A stretch of DNA of 64,000 nt from Anomaloglossus baeobatrachus (lineage: Eukaryota > Chordata > Amphibia > Anura > Aromobatidae): positions 661,978,215 to 662,042,214 of the forward strand of contig NC_134355.1 of the NCBI RefSeq assembly GCF_048569485.1. The letters are read 5' to 3'. The notes below the pieces were generated by a model that saw only the letters and a list, made by a program, of their open reading frames with translations, had not been told where the DNA came from and did not search any database. Below, one piece after another: positions 21,346 through 33,469 of this stretch (positions within the stretch are counted from its first letter, which is position 1; each line of letters opens with the position of its first letter). The position numbers and the translations under genes are program-made.

Positions 21346-22697
21346 CATGATGCCTATATACAGTACCACCATAGGCCTAAAACACACATCCTTGAAAACC
21401 ACGTCCGTGTAAAACGGGCCGTTTTTTAGGTCCGTTTTTATGGTATGTGTGGCCTGCGTATGTATCCCGTGTGCTAGCCGTATGTGCGTGTGAAATGTCC
21501 GTGTGTGCGTGTGAAACTTAACTGACATGTGTTTGTGTTGTCCGTGTGGAATGTCCGTGTGTGATGCAAAATGTCGTTTACTACATGTGGGCAGACAGCA
21601 GACAGAGCAGCTGGATGAGAATGAACTCGGGTGAACTTCACCCGACTTCATTGTCATGCCGCGGCTCTGTCTGTGTGCCGTGTACTGATTAGCGGTCACC
21701 TGTGAAGGATTCACCGGTGACCGCTAATCCCCCGAGTGACTGAAGTGTCCCCCCTCTCTCATACTCACCGATCACCGGCGCTGCACGGCGTTCATACTGC
21801 TCCGGCGGCTTTTTCTAATTTGAAAAAGCGAGACGCTCATTAAACAATCTCGTATTCCCTGCTTTCCCCGCCCACCGGCGCCTATGATTGGTTGCAGTGA
21901 GACACGCCCCCACACTGAGTGACAGGTGTCTCACTGCACCCAATCACAGCAGCCGGTGGGCGTGTCACTATGGAGTATAGAAATAAATAAATCAATAATT
22001 AAAAAAAACAGCGTGCGGTCCCCCCAAATTTAATACCAGCCAGATAAAGCCATACGGCTGAAGGCTAGTATTCTCAGGATGGGGAGCTCCACGTTATGGG
22101 GAGCTCCCCAGCCTAACAATATCAGTCAGCAGCCGCCCAGAATGGCCGCATACATTAGATGCGACTACCCGGCTCTTCCCGATTTGCCCTGGTGCGTTGG
22201 CAAATCGGGGTAATAAGGAGTTAATGGCAGCCCATAGCTGCCACTAAATCCTAGATTAATCATGTCAGGCGTCTCCCCGAGATACCTTCCATGATTGATC
22301 TGTAAATTACAGTAAATAAACACACACACCCGAACAATCCTTAATTAGAAATAAAAAACACAAACACATTCCCTGGTTCACCAATTTAATCAGCCCCAAA
22401 AAGCACTCCATGTCCGGCGTAATCCAGGATGGTCCAGCGTCGCTTCCAGCTCTGCTGCATGAAGGTGACCGGAGCAGCAGAAGACACCGTCGCTCCTGTC
22501 ACCTCCATGCAGCAAATGAAGAGAGCCGCGTGATCGACTGAGCTGTCACTGAGGTTACCTGGATCCAGCGGTGGATGCAGCGGTGGCCGCGGGTAACCTC
22601 AGTGACAGCTCAGCTGATCACGCTACTCACCGCCGCTCCAGTCAGTTGCACGCAGCAACTGAGGTGAGTAGCGCGATCAGCTGAGCTGTCACTGAGG

Positions 22698-23811
22698 TCA
22701 GGGGTGGGATTCAAATTTTTAACAACAGGTTCTCTGTAAACCCCGCCCAGTTGAAAACCCACACCCATTCTGTAACCACACCCATTTTGTTAACCACACC
22801 CATTTTCACGCACTTTCGTCAACCAAAAAATACAAGTAATTTAAAGTAAAATCTCTTTCCCCTTCTTCCCCTCCTTTACCTTCACTCTCCTGTCCAGCAC
22901 CAGATGCTCCAGTCACTGTCTGTCATATTGTATTAAACGGTTTTTATACAATTTTTAAAAATTATTACTAAAGGAGTCCTGCTAAAATTGGAAAGGACGA
23001 CTCTCCCCATACAGATCCCATCCCATGTGCTCCTTTTCTCATATAGCTGCCATCTATGCAGCCTCCTCTCCCCATAATAGTTGCCATCTATGCAGCCTCT
23101 CTCCCCATATAGCTCCCATCTATGCAGCCTCTCTCCCCATATAGCTGCCATCTAGGCAGCCTCTCTCCCCATATAGCTGCCCTCTTATGCACCCTCTCTC
23201 CCCATATAGCTCCCATCTATGCAGCCTCTCTCCCCATATAGCTCCCATCTATACAGCCTCTCTCCCCATATAGGTCCCATCTATGCAGCCTCTCTCCCCA
23301 TATAGCTGCCATCTATGCAGCCTCTCTCCCCATATAGCTGCCATCTATGCAGCCTCTCTCCCCATATAGCTGCAATCTTTATGCAGCTCATCTCCCCATA
23401 TAGGTGCCATCTTATGAGGGTCCTCTCCCTGCATCTTCGGCTCTATAAGCGCTTACCTGCTCCAAACACCAGCAGCTTCTCCTCTGTCCTCCATCCTCCT
23501 CTGCGGCTCTCTGCACACACTGACGCTGCCAGACGGCAGTAGGAGTAGTGACCTCCTCACACTGCCATGACCTCTCTGCAGCGTCAGCACGTCACTGCAC
23601 GCCTGGTCAGGAAGCCGACAGGCTGCCCTGCACCAGGAAGTGCGGCGCGGAGGTACGGGGATTCATTTGTGCTAGTGTCTTAAAGAGACACTAACACAAA
23701 TGAATACAGGGAACCGGATCGCCACAGCTGTTTCTTGCCGGTTCTGGGAACCGGCTGCTATTTTAACAACCGGTTCTCCAGAACCGGATAGAACCGGCTG
23801 AATCCCACCCC
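22698..23811. mobile_element. hAT-like non-autonomous element with internal minisatellite
   Basis: The ends are CAGGGGTGGGATTCAAATTT and, inverted, CAGGGGTGGGATTCAGCCGG. The flanks ACTGAGGT and ACTGGAGGT look like an 8-bp target duplication with one indel. It lies exactly between the arms of the foldback. It has no transposase frame. Confidence 0.7.
23030..23415. repeat. 32-bp minisatellite
   Basis: About eleven tandem copies of a unit like 'ctgccatctatgcagcctctctccccatatag', lying inside the hAT-like element. Confidence 0.85.
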
Positions 23812-25150
23812 TGACTGGAGGTTACCCGCGGCCACCGCTGCATCCACCGCTGGATCCAGGTAACCTCAGTGACAGCTCAGCCGATCACGCGGCTCTCTTC
23901 ATTTTCTGCGTGGAGGTGACAGGAGCGGCGGTGTCTTCTGCTGCTCCGGTCACCTTCATGCAGCAGAGCTGGAAGCGACGCTGGACCATCCTGGATTATG
24001 CCGGACATGAAGGGCTTTTTGGGGCTGATTAAATTGGTGAACCAGGGAATGTGTTTGTGTTTTTTATTTCTAATAAAGGATTGTTCGGGTGTGTGTGTTT
24101 ATTTACTGTAATTTACAGATCAATCATGGAAGGTATCTCGGGGAGATGCCTGACATGATTAATCTAGGATTTAGTGGCAGCTATGGGCTGCCATTAACTC
24201 CTTATTACCCCGATTTGCAAATGCACCAGGGCAAATCGGGAAGAGCCAGGTACTGTCCCAGAACAGTCGCATCTAATGTATGCGGCCATTCTGGGCGGCT
24301 GCTGACTGATATTGTTAGGCTGGGGAGCTCCCCATAACGTGGGGCTCCCCATGCTGAGAATACCAGCCTTCAGCCGTATGGCTTTATCTGGCTGGTATTA
24401 AATTTGGGGGGACCGCACGCCGTTTTTTTTAATTATTTATTTATTTCTATACTCCATAGTGACACGCCCACCGGCTGCTGTGATTGGGTGCAGTGAGACA
24501 CCTGTCACTCAGCGTGGGGGCGTGTCTCACTGCAACCAATCATAGGCGCCGGTGGGCGGGGAAAGCAGGGAATACGAGATTGTTTAATGAGCGGCCGGCT
24601 TTTTGAAATTAGAAAAAGCCGCCGGAGCAGTATGAACACTGTGCAGCGCCGGTGATCGGGGATCGGTGAGTATGAGAGAGGTGGGGACACTTCAGTCACT
24701 CGGGGGATTAGCGGTTACCGGTGAATCCTTCAAAGGTGACCACTAATCAGTACACAGCACACAGACAGAGCCGCGGCATGACAATGAAGTCGGGTGAAGT
24801 TCACCCGAGTTCATTCTCATCCCGCTACTCTGTCTTCAGACATGTAGTAACGACATTTTGCATCACACACGGACATTTCTCACGGACAACATAACCACAC
24901 ATCCGTGCAAGGAATGTTTTATTTGGACTACCATAGGCTAACATTATGTCCGTGTGTGCGTGCTCCGTCCCAAAAACGAACATGCTTCCGTGCCAAGCGG
25001 AGCAAAAAACGTGGGACGCACACGAACACACGGAAGATCAAATAACACGCACGTGTGCCTTTAAACATAAAAAAACATATGTGCACGTTTGGTTGTATCT
25101 CCGGTATGTACAGAAACGGACCAAACACGCACGTTTTAAACGGATGTGTG

Positions 25151-25478
25151 TTGCAGGCCATAAAGAGCACCGTTCCCATGTCAACCAGATAATGAGAGCT
25201 CTACTGGAGATGTACTGACAACAAAAATAGATCACAGATCTACTGAACTGTGCCCCATCACTGTCAGATCTTGTCCTCATGGCTGTATTTTTGGTCCGAG
25301 TGCTTTCCAACAAAACATCAGATCGATCTTGGACCAACGTTATTCTATGGGGCCGAGCACAAGTCCTTTTTTTTTCGGGGGGTTTTCCTCAGACCAAGAC
25401 GTTCCGAGGAAAAAGTTACAGCATAACTGAGTTGGATCCAATAATCGAACCATACTCCGCAATGTAAGTCAATGATTC
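25151..25478. other. Intergenic, nothing recognised
   Basis: No gene. It borders the foldback and a solo LTR. Confidence 0.4.
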
Positions 25479-26614
25479 TGTGGCGCCCTGGTAGCCATAT
25501 GAATAACACTCACACCCTCACCACCAGGCAGAAACACCAGAGTCAGACACAAAATCCTTGTTGCCTCCCTCCAGGGGCTGATGTCCACACCAGGTGGGGT
25601 GGAGCCAGGCGGTTGGCCCCACCCACTGTGGAGTTCACAGTCCTGGAGGCGGGAAAAGAGAAAGCAGTTGCAGACAGTTGGTATTGAGCAGTGAAAGTGA
25701 GAGGAGCTACTGCTAGTGTCTGGGTTGGAGCTCAGGCACTGACAGCAAGGTTGGCAGACGGTGGTGGCCGTCTGCAGGAGTGGTGGATCGACGTGGAACC
25801 GTAGGACCGGGGTCGGGCGGTGGCCCGCCGGTACCGAACTGGGGAGCGAAGTAGAGCCAGCACACACAGGCAGGGCCTGCGGACCCCGACCAGGCTTGGA
25901 GCCGCCGACAAAGGTCAAATCCGTTAGTGACCGGAACCCCAGGGGTTTCCTAACAACCCAAGTCCCGTTAGAAGGCAACCGTCTGCACCAGAGGATATAC
26001 AGCTACCACCAGAAGCTAGAGATCCAAGGGCCAGCGCCTGCTGGCAAAACGGGCTCCTCTGGCACATATACGCCAGGGAGTGGGCTATCGTTGGGAAGCC
26101 ATCGGAGCCAAAACACTACACAGGTGCAGGGAAAGACAGCCACCATCATCTGTCTGGGGAGAGACACTGCAGCCGGCTGCAGGACTCATTCATCCAGCCG
26201 TTTGGTTTACTGGAGACTTTTTTTATCGATTACTGAGTGAGTACACCAGTACCATCCGGCACCGCGCCGCGCTGTCCCAGCAACCCTGCACCTCACCAAC
26301 CCTGCCTCCCCGTCACCTCACCGGGACCACCAACCCCTACCCACGGAGGGGGAGAACAACATCCCAGCTGCTCCCTAACACCGCTCCCGGGATCCCCGTC
26401 ACCAGCAGCGGTGGTGCCCATCTTCACCACAACCCGTGGGTGGCATCACGGACTCAATCCCCAAACCAAAAACTATCCCCTTTTAACTCACGGGCGAGGT
26501 GCACCGCTCGAGTCCCCGGATCCGGCCCACCGCTCGAGCCACCGAGCAGCAGCAGCAGCAGCAGCGCCGGACCCGAGCGTTTAGTGCGAGCGCAGCGCCC
26601 CGCCGCCCGCGACA
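25479..26614 (+). repeat. Solo LTR of family A
   Basis: TGTGGCGCCC...CGCGACA, flanked by ATTC (25475-25478 and 26615-26618). ACTGAGTGAGTAC is near 26235, and TGGCATCACGGA lies at 26441-26452. Confidence 0.88.
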
Positions 26615-26820
26615 ATTCCATAGGAAACATTGAATTATACTCAGATGACATCCACATTAGGTATCATTTTCATGGACTGACAAAGAGAAGATGTTCATTT
26701 TTTTTCTCCATCTTCCCCTCAAATTGAGAAACTTGGATCACACTTTGCGCACACTGATCAGTGTCACGATTCTTTGTGCCGAGCTTCACACAGACTTGGA
26801 GATGCTCTGCGGTGCTTAGG

Positions 26821-26985
26821 CCGGTTTCACACATCCAGCATTTCGCCGCTTTGCCGGATCCGTCACACTCCAGTACATGGAGTCATGTGACCGGAGGTTG
26901 CCGTGATGCCATTGTACTGTATTGCACTGTACTGGAATGTGACGGATCCGGCAAAGAAGCGAAATGACGCATGTGTGAAACCGAT
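26821..26985. mobile_element. Short MITE, about 165 bp
   Basis: A near-perfect inverted repeat: CCGGTTTCACACATCCAGCA against TGTGTGAAACCG, with TTTGCCGGATCCGTCACA against TGTGACGGATCCGGCAAA. It interrupts sequence beginning TGTCACGATTC at 26762. Confidence 0.75.
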
Positions 26986-27897
26986 CTGACAGTGTGTCTA
27001 TTCCTTTGTGCAGAGAATCTTGCCTTTGGAGATGCTCTTCATCACTTACAGATCTGGCAGTGTGTCCCCATTCCTTGTGCAGAGCATCCTGCCCTTGATG
27101 ATGATCTAGCAGTTGGGTCACTATACTGGAGTCCAGACTAGGTTCTCGGAGGTGCTGATTACTCATCTGTTCCATCTTCCAGGTAATTGCTCTGCTTCTT
27201 TACTGAGCATGCTCCCCCAGAACTCTGCCAGTTGTATTCTCTGGCTCTGCTGTGCTTGCTGTAGTTTTTGTGTGTTTGCGAGTATTCTGATCTTGGCATT
27301 CTGACCCCGGACTGTTATTGGACTTCCCTCTGCCCGCTCCCTATTCCTGTCTTGGGCCCGGACCATTATCTTACTACGTCTTTGCTTGCTTCCTTTTATT
27401 ACTATGCGCTCTTCTGGTATTGTGACCCTTGGATTGTGCCCTGACTACGTCTCTGTTTACTCCTCCTTATGCATACATCCCAACATTTAGCGAAAAGAAA
27501 GAGAGACAGAGTAGGGGCAAGTTTTGACCACACCCCTGGCCACACCCATTTGGCAGTAAGGGTCATTCAGTAGATGCCCCGGACTGTTTATTCATAGTCA
27601 TACCAGCCAGAATTTTCTTATATTTATGTCTCACTTTATGACATGTTGCTTATTTGTACCCATAAGGCCGTGTTGACACGTTGCATAAATTCTGTTTATT
27701 TTTGTTTCTGCCGCTGTCTGCACCAAACTACACAATCCATTTTTTCTGCCTTTTCTCTATTATTTAATGTGGTTTTGGTTCAAATATGAATCTGCATTTT
27801 TAAGTGTTTTTATTGTACAGAGAAGCTTTTTCCTGCATTTTTTTTCAGCTCCACATAGAAACCTCCAGAGGAAAAAAAACCCCAAAACCACAGAGTT
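26986..27897. other. Unassigned repeat-like stretch
   Basis: C/T-rich leader-like sequence to about 27470 ('tgaccccggactgttattgg'), possibly part of a Ty3-type LTR or leader that begins at 26762. Then 'catcccaacattt...ggccacacccattt', a common frog repeat end. No gene was recognised. Confidence 0.35.
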
Positions 27898-27901
27898 CAG
27901 C

Positions 27902-29044
27902 TGACTCGCCCACCCCAGGGCTCTGGGACACCTGGTGCCGGGACGGACTAGTCCAGGGGTCGTCAGCGGTGGCAGGGCCCGGCTCCGTGACCCTGGCGCG
28001 GTCAACTAATATGACGGTTGTGGGGATGGTAATTATAATTAAAGTTTATGGAATATTCGTGACGCCACCTGTGGATTGCGGCTACGGAGCCGCCGCTGCT
28101 GGATGGGACCTCCGCGGCTGATGGATTAGCAGCTGGGATGGTTCTGCTCCCCACAGGTGGAGTGGTACCCCGGGGCAACCGTTGGTGCTTATGAAAGTCT
28201 ATGCAATGGTGGGGCGGTGCAGGGCCAATCAGGTAGTGTAAAGAACCGACACAAACAACAGTCTCTTTACCCTCTTTTCTTTTACTCGGCAACAGTTCAA
28301 TCCTGGGAGACAGTCACAGGTGGTAAGGGTGATTCGGTCGGCCTGGAAGTACCTGGGGTGATCTCCTTGGCCAGTCGAGTAATGAGGCCTACTCCCTGCT
28401 CTTTCTTTGCTTCTACAGGACCCTGCAATCTTGGTTTAGCAGTGGCCCTCTTGCTGCTGGGACTTGTGGTACGTCCCTTTCCCCGTGTGGTAGGCTGCGC
28501 AGGCCCTCTCTGGTGCTTCTCTGCTGGAGTCCGCACCGGGCCCCTGTGATGCAGCTGGACCTTCGGGTTCTTTTGGGGGCCAGGAGACCTGCAGCTCTCC
28601 TGCCCTTCGGATTCGGCTACCGGGGAAGGGTTTTACACCCTGGCAACCACAGACTCCGACGTCCGATGTTTTGTTGCATGCTCTTCTGAGGCGAACAGGT
28701 CCTGACCCGTCCTCCTCTAGCATCTTCTCTATGTGCCTCGCTATGGCTCCTGCTTTCCTGGGTTGAGCTAGCCTAGCTTCAAACCCCAGCTCACAAGACC
28801 GTACTACTCAGCTCCTCTCTCCTTCAACTTCCCTCACAGACTCACTAACTTCTCCCTTAGGTCAGGCTTAAGAAAGTGCTCCCTGGAACTCCAGGTTTAG
28901 AGCTGCCTCTGCTGGCCTGAGAGAGGAACGGCATTAGATGTTGGTACTTACTGGCCAATAGATTTCCCCAATTACCTCCAGGCTCAGCATTAACCCTTTG
29001 GGAGGGGCAACACTATTGTGGCAACCAGATGCTGGGGCGCCACA
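27902..29044 (-). repeat. Solo LTR of family C
   Basis: An 1143-bp LTR flanked by CAGC (27898-27901 and 29045-29048). In the minus direction it begins TGTGGCGCCCCAGC. The motif TGGCGTCACGAA is inverted at 28056-28067. Confidence 0.8.
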
Positions 29045-29338
29045 CAGCGATATTATTTCATGGAATCGCATCTACTTTGCTTGGACAATTAAACACAGCA
29101 GAATAAGGCTAAGACCCTACTTTGCTTTTTACCTGCTTTTTACCTGCTTTTTCAATTGCAGCGTTTAATGCCAAAATGGATGTGCTCTGCTTTTCAAGCT
29201 TAGTCTATGGGAATTTGGGTTTCTAAACCAAACTATGCAGTTCAAACTGCAGCCTTTTTGTGGCAGAAATTTGGGCAAAAACTCTGCTTTGCAGTTCTAA
29301 ACGCAAATTGCAAAAATCCTTTTTTTTTTAAACAAAAT
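29045..29338. other. Intergenic with repeat-like words
   Basis: It contains a short triplication of 'tgctttttacc' near 29120-29150. No gene. Confidence 0.4.
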
Positions 29339-30376
29339 TAAAGTAATTTCAAATGGCAACTTTCTGGCTTTAAGAAACACTAAAGAAAATCATGGAAACA
29401 AAGTACTAGCCAGTAACGGGTACCTTTCAAGACCAAACAGGGGGAAAAATTATGAAATCATGAAAAAACAAACAAAAGAACCCTGCAACACATCACTAGT
29501 ATTTTGTTGCACCACCTCTGGCTTTTATAACAGCTTGCAGTCTCTGAGGCATGGACTTAATGAGTGACAAACCATGCTCATCATCAATCTGGCTCCAACT
29601 TTCTCTGATTGCTGTTGCCAGATCAGCTTTGCAGGTTGGAGACTTGTAATGGGCCATTTTCTTCAACTTCCACTAAAGATTTTCAATTAGATTGAGATCC
29701 GGACTATTTGCAGGCCATGGCATTGACCTTATGTGTCTTCTTTCAAGGAATGTTTTCACAGTTTTTGCTCTATGGCAGGATGCATTATCATCTTGATAAA
29801 TGATTTCATGATCTCCAATTCGGTCACAGACATTGACTCCAGTTTCCTCCCATTCGTTCCTCATTTTTGTTGTTGTGCATTTCCTTTAAGTTTCCTGTCT
29901 TGACGCTTTGATGTCTTCCTTGATCTACCAGTATGTTTGCCTTTAACAATTTTCCCATGTTTGTCTTTGGTCCAGATTTTAGACACAGCTGACTGTGAAC
30001 AACCAACATCTTTTGCAACATTGCGTGATAATTTACCCTCTTTTAACTGTTTGATAATACTCTCCTTTGTTTCAATTGACATCTCTCGTGTTGGAGCCAT
30101 GATTCATGTCAGTCCACTTGGTGCAACAGCTCTCCAAGGTGTGATCACTCCTTTTTAAATGCAGACTAACTAGCAGATCTTATTTGATGGAGGTGTTAGT
30201 TTTGGGAATTAAAATTAACAGGGCGATTCCATGATGTTTTCCTCATAATTGAGTGAATCCATTACCTCCCCATTTGGTCTTGAAAAGTAACAGTTACTGG
30301 CTAGCACATTATGTTTTCATGATTTTTTTTTTAGTGTTTTTTTAAAGCCAGAAAGTTGCCATTTGAAATGACTTTA
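29339..30376 (-). mobile_element. Tc1-like transposon, internally deleted
   Basis: About 1.04 kb, flanked by TA, with long inverted ends: AAGTAATTTCAAATGGCAAC and its mirror GTTGCCATTTGAAATGACTT. On the minus strand, 29861-30100 encodes the N-terminal helix-turn-helix (MAPTREMSIETKESIIKQLK). 29673-29864 encodes part of the catalytic region (IYQDDNASCHRAK, PANSPDLNLIENL). The middle and the C-terminus of the transposase are missing, so this copy cannot encode an active enzyme but keeps both ends. Confidence 0.85.
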
Positions 30377-31959
30377 GCAGTTACCCTTCCAGTTCAAGGT
30401 CACAGTCCTTCACCAGATGCCACACTGAAGAGCACTATGTGGTTTTGTCTATGTCTCCCATCTGCCGCAATAGTTGTTGTATGGTCCTTAAAACTATTCA
30501 ACCATAAAGAATATAACATGTCCAAAACCGGCTAGTACATCTGGTGATCCGTCTACCCTATCTAGACTCACGATTCACTGTACTGGGCACAGTCTCTCAG
30601 GGGATGGACAGGGCAAAATCAATAGGGGTAGGATGTAAATGAGCAATGTCCAAAGGGGTAAACTTCAAATGGCAGTTTAGAGCAGAATTCCTGAGAGCTG
30701 CAAGGTTAAAATGCTTGACTGAGAAGGCATCCTCCTTCATCCCAGAGAGCTCAAAGTTCTCCAAATTCAGCAGAGGGGGGCGAGCGCAACAAGTGCAAAA
30801 CTTGGTGTCACAGTTCAGGGTTCTCCTGGGTCCTGAACCACTCCTGTCCCTACCTCTCCTCTTGCTGTGGTGCCTGCTGGCTCCCCTGCACCATCGGTCC
30901 ACCATTCTGGACGCTTAGCAGCCAGGCTTCAGGTGTTCAGGGTCTGTGTGTCTCATGAGGCTAAGTCCCTAAATTGCCCTACCACTCATGCGCGGGTTCC
31001 CAATACCTTTCCAGGCTCTAAGTGCAGGAATCGTGCTATCACACATGCATGTGACGTCACCAGCAACATGGAAGCCGCTGATTGGCCACCGCTGACATCA
31101 GTGGTGACGGGGCTGATTGGTCGTTAATGATGTCATTGGTAATGTGGTCCCTGAGTGGCCGCTGCCGACACCATTGCCGTCTGGCATCTGTGTTTGGGGC
31201 TGGGCTTAGCCTTTAAAGAACCATGAACGACGCCCATGGGTGCGCGAGTGTCACATGCAGTCACTGGCAAGCTAAGCCAGATCATTGTTGGAGATCATTG
31301 TCATCAGGGACAAGTGGCGAAAGTCATACCTAGAAACATTGTGTGGGCACCACAGTAAGCTGTGGGTAGTCCAGGGGCAGACCAGACATGGTTTCTTACT
31401 CTTTAGTGTTAGAGACCTTCACTGCCTACCCGGCTAGGTCTAACACTTGGTAACCTCCCTGGGTTCCTCCCCTCTCCGTGCAGTTGCACGTGATCCATCT
31501 CCATTAAGTGTATGTTATACATTGACCTCTGTGAGGTAACAGGGGTCAGTTTTCATTATACCCTCTGTAACAAAGGCCGTGGTTGTGGTAGTTAGTCAGT
31601 CCTTTTGTAGCTTCTCCCTCTGCTCAGTGGACCTTGGGAGACGTTTGAGTTGTCCATATTTTCAGCTCAAACCGTCCCCTTCCATAAAACTTGGAAGGGG
31701 GAAAACAGCACTCCAAAGAAAAAACAAAGAAAACAAAACTGGCCTATCCGGGCAATATCATCTCCTGCCATTTAAACTGTTAACTTCAGGGCCTCTTCTG
31801 GCCAACGTGGCATCCTGCCCAACCGAGGCTCTGGAACTATCCTCTTTTTCAACTTGGCCATCAGCCAACTGTGGAACTGTCCGGTTCAAGACGCCTTTTT
31901 ATCCAGACCACCCAGGACCTAGAGGACTGGGGCCTGGTCCATTTCCATGGCTGGTCTGT
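30377..31959. other. Unassigned stretch, possible LTR/leader of the CSD fossil
   Basis: Moderate-GC sequence with LTR-like texture: 'cctgaaccactcctgtccc', and 'ttcctcccctctccg' at about 31464-31478, which resembles an inverted purine tract. It lies downstream, in minus orientation, of the CSD fossil and could be its 3' part. I could not find a direct repeat partner. Confidence 0.3.
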
Positions 31960-32680
31960 TTATTCATTCCAGTCCTCTCAGAAAAGGTTGGTGCCGGTAT
32001 AAAATAGTTGTGCCTTCTAGTTCCTGGTAGCATTTATGGTAGTACTGGGCATGATGCTGGTACTCCTGTTCGGCCACATGGGAATCCGGGCCACAGGCTC
32101 CTTTTGGCAAGGGATGTCCTTGTGACTGACAGACTGGGTCCTCCTGCATTGCTGGCTTTGCCATGGCCCGATATTCATATATGTGGTACCCGGTCTTACT
32201 GTCGGCTATAAACCCAATACCTCGAGTCTGATTAAAGTTGTTGACCTTGCCTTGGGTACACCCATTTTCAAAGTCGCCTCTCTTCGGCCCGTCAGCCGCT
32301 CCTGGGCTAAGGCATCTGCCCTCATCTTCTCCCCCACATTTAATATATCTGCTGTTTTTTTAAGGCAGAAACTGGAGACAGGGGGCAGGGGACCACAACT
32401 TATCTGGCTCCAGTTGACTGCAAGGTGGGGTGGGGCCTGGACAGCTGATTCACTTGGGCAGGTGGGAGGACTTCTTTCTCTGATTAATCTTCCGCCTTCT
32501 CTGGCTGGCTCTAACGGGGCCATTACAAGGTGGTCCTCGGGGGGGGGGGATGGGGGAGAGGAAAAAAAAAAAAAAACGGTCCCCGAAGATACCACCTCCG
32601 CATCAGAAAGCTCCTCTCCCATCTGGTCCCAGTGCTGGATCCCGAACTTGCTGCAGATGAGGGCTAGCATTGGGTGCTGT
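31960..32680 (-). pseudogene. Third cold-shock-domain ORF, decayed LTR-element fossil
   Basis: On the minus strand around 32140-32270 a clear CSD core can be read: FNQTRGIGFIADSKTGYH. It resembles FNQAEGYGFIEDEETGDH of the 44477-45826 protein far more than the family A domain. Upstream lies a Pro/Ser-rich acidic segment, as in the other elements. The frame is broken in several places (about three or more). No LTR pair or primer site was identified, so the element limits are unknown. It is probably an older relative of the 43331-46800 element. Confidence 0.6.
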
Positions 32681-33300
32681 ACATCCCCCTCATTACATAT
32701 AAGTGAGACGTGTTGTCCAAATCAAGATTGCGATACACAGAGGGTGGGCGAGGAAAGCATTGAAAATTCATTGTTTAATAAGCGTACCCGAACAAAGTCT
32801 GACTGCAATGATTTCCCTGGCCAATCACAGCCATGCCAATACTTGACTTGGCGGTGATGGGGTCGGTAGTGGATGATTTCTGCAAACTAAATAGTTACCG
32901 AACAAAACCTTACATTGCTAACTTTTGACAAAAGTGTTCAGAAATCCAAGCCCGATCTGGTCAAAAATTGTACCGAATATGAAATTGGCTAACCTTTTAG
33001 GAACAAGTTCACTTATCTCTAGTTATGATTTTCCATGGCTTTTTGCACCTCTTTCTTCATGTTTTTAATACTTTTTCCCTGTGTCATTTCTCATTATTAC
33101 ATACAACTTAATTTACGGACATCTATGGCATGATCCTGTGCAAATTCAATAGGTTGTTATTGACATCTGGCGATAGTTTCATGTCAAATATATTTAGAAA
33201 ATTGGTGACGTTTTCAATACTTTTTTGACCCACTATATGTGTCTAGGATATGATTTTGTGTCACATACTAATATATAATTATTACAGGTTCTGCTTCTTA
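32681..33300. other. Intergenic, nothing recognised
   Basis: AT-rich; no gene. Confidence 0.4.
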
Positions 33301-33307
33301 TTAATAT

Positions 33308-33400
33308 ACAGTGCTCAGCATAAATGACTACACCCCAAAAACCTATACTTTCAGAGTCAGCATTTGCTATCGGATAACATACTACTAAATATTACCACAT
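33308..33400 (+). mobile_element. Tc1-like 5' terminal fragment
   Basis: 'tacagtgctcagcataaatgactacaccccaaaaac' resembles the common 5' terminus of a Tc1-like family. Matching Tc1-like leader sequence may resume at about 35490 ('attagtacactctagaag'). The GC minisatellite and solo LTR lie between. Confidence 0.4.
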
Positions 33401-33469
33401 ATGTGGGCCATTGATTGCAAATCTGATTTGTTATTTTGCACATCGAAATCTGGGGGTCCTGTCTGTGCG

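Larger units (their letters stand above)
21400..25150. mobile_element. Giant foldback (long inverted repeat) element
   Basis: The left arm (about 21400-22697) is mirrored by the right arm (about 23812-25150). One matching pair is GGTGTCTCACTGCACCCAAT (left) and its complement (right). Another is the GATTAGCGGTCACC region, and a third the 'ggtaacctcagtgacagctcag' blocks. The arms are about 1.3 kb with high similarity. The outermost part, with GTCCGTGTGTGCGTGT words, is less exact. No transposase was seen, so it is non-autonomous. Its centre is split by a hAT-like element. Confidence 0.75.
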
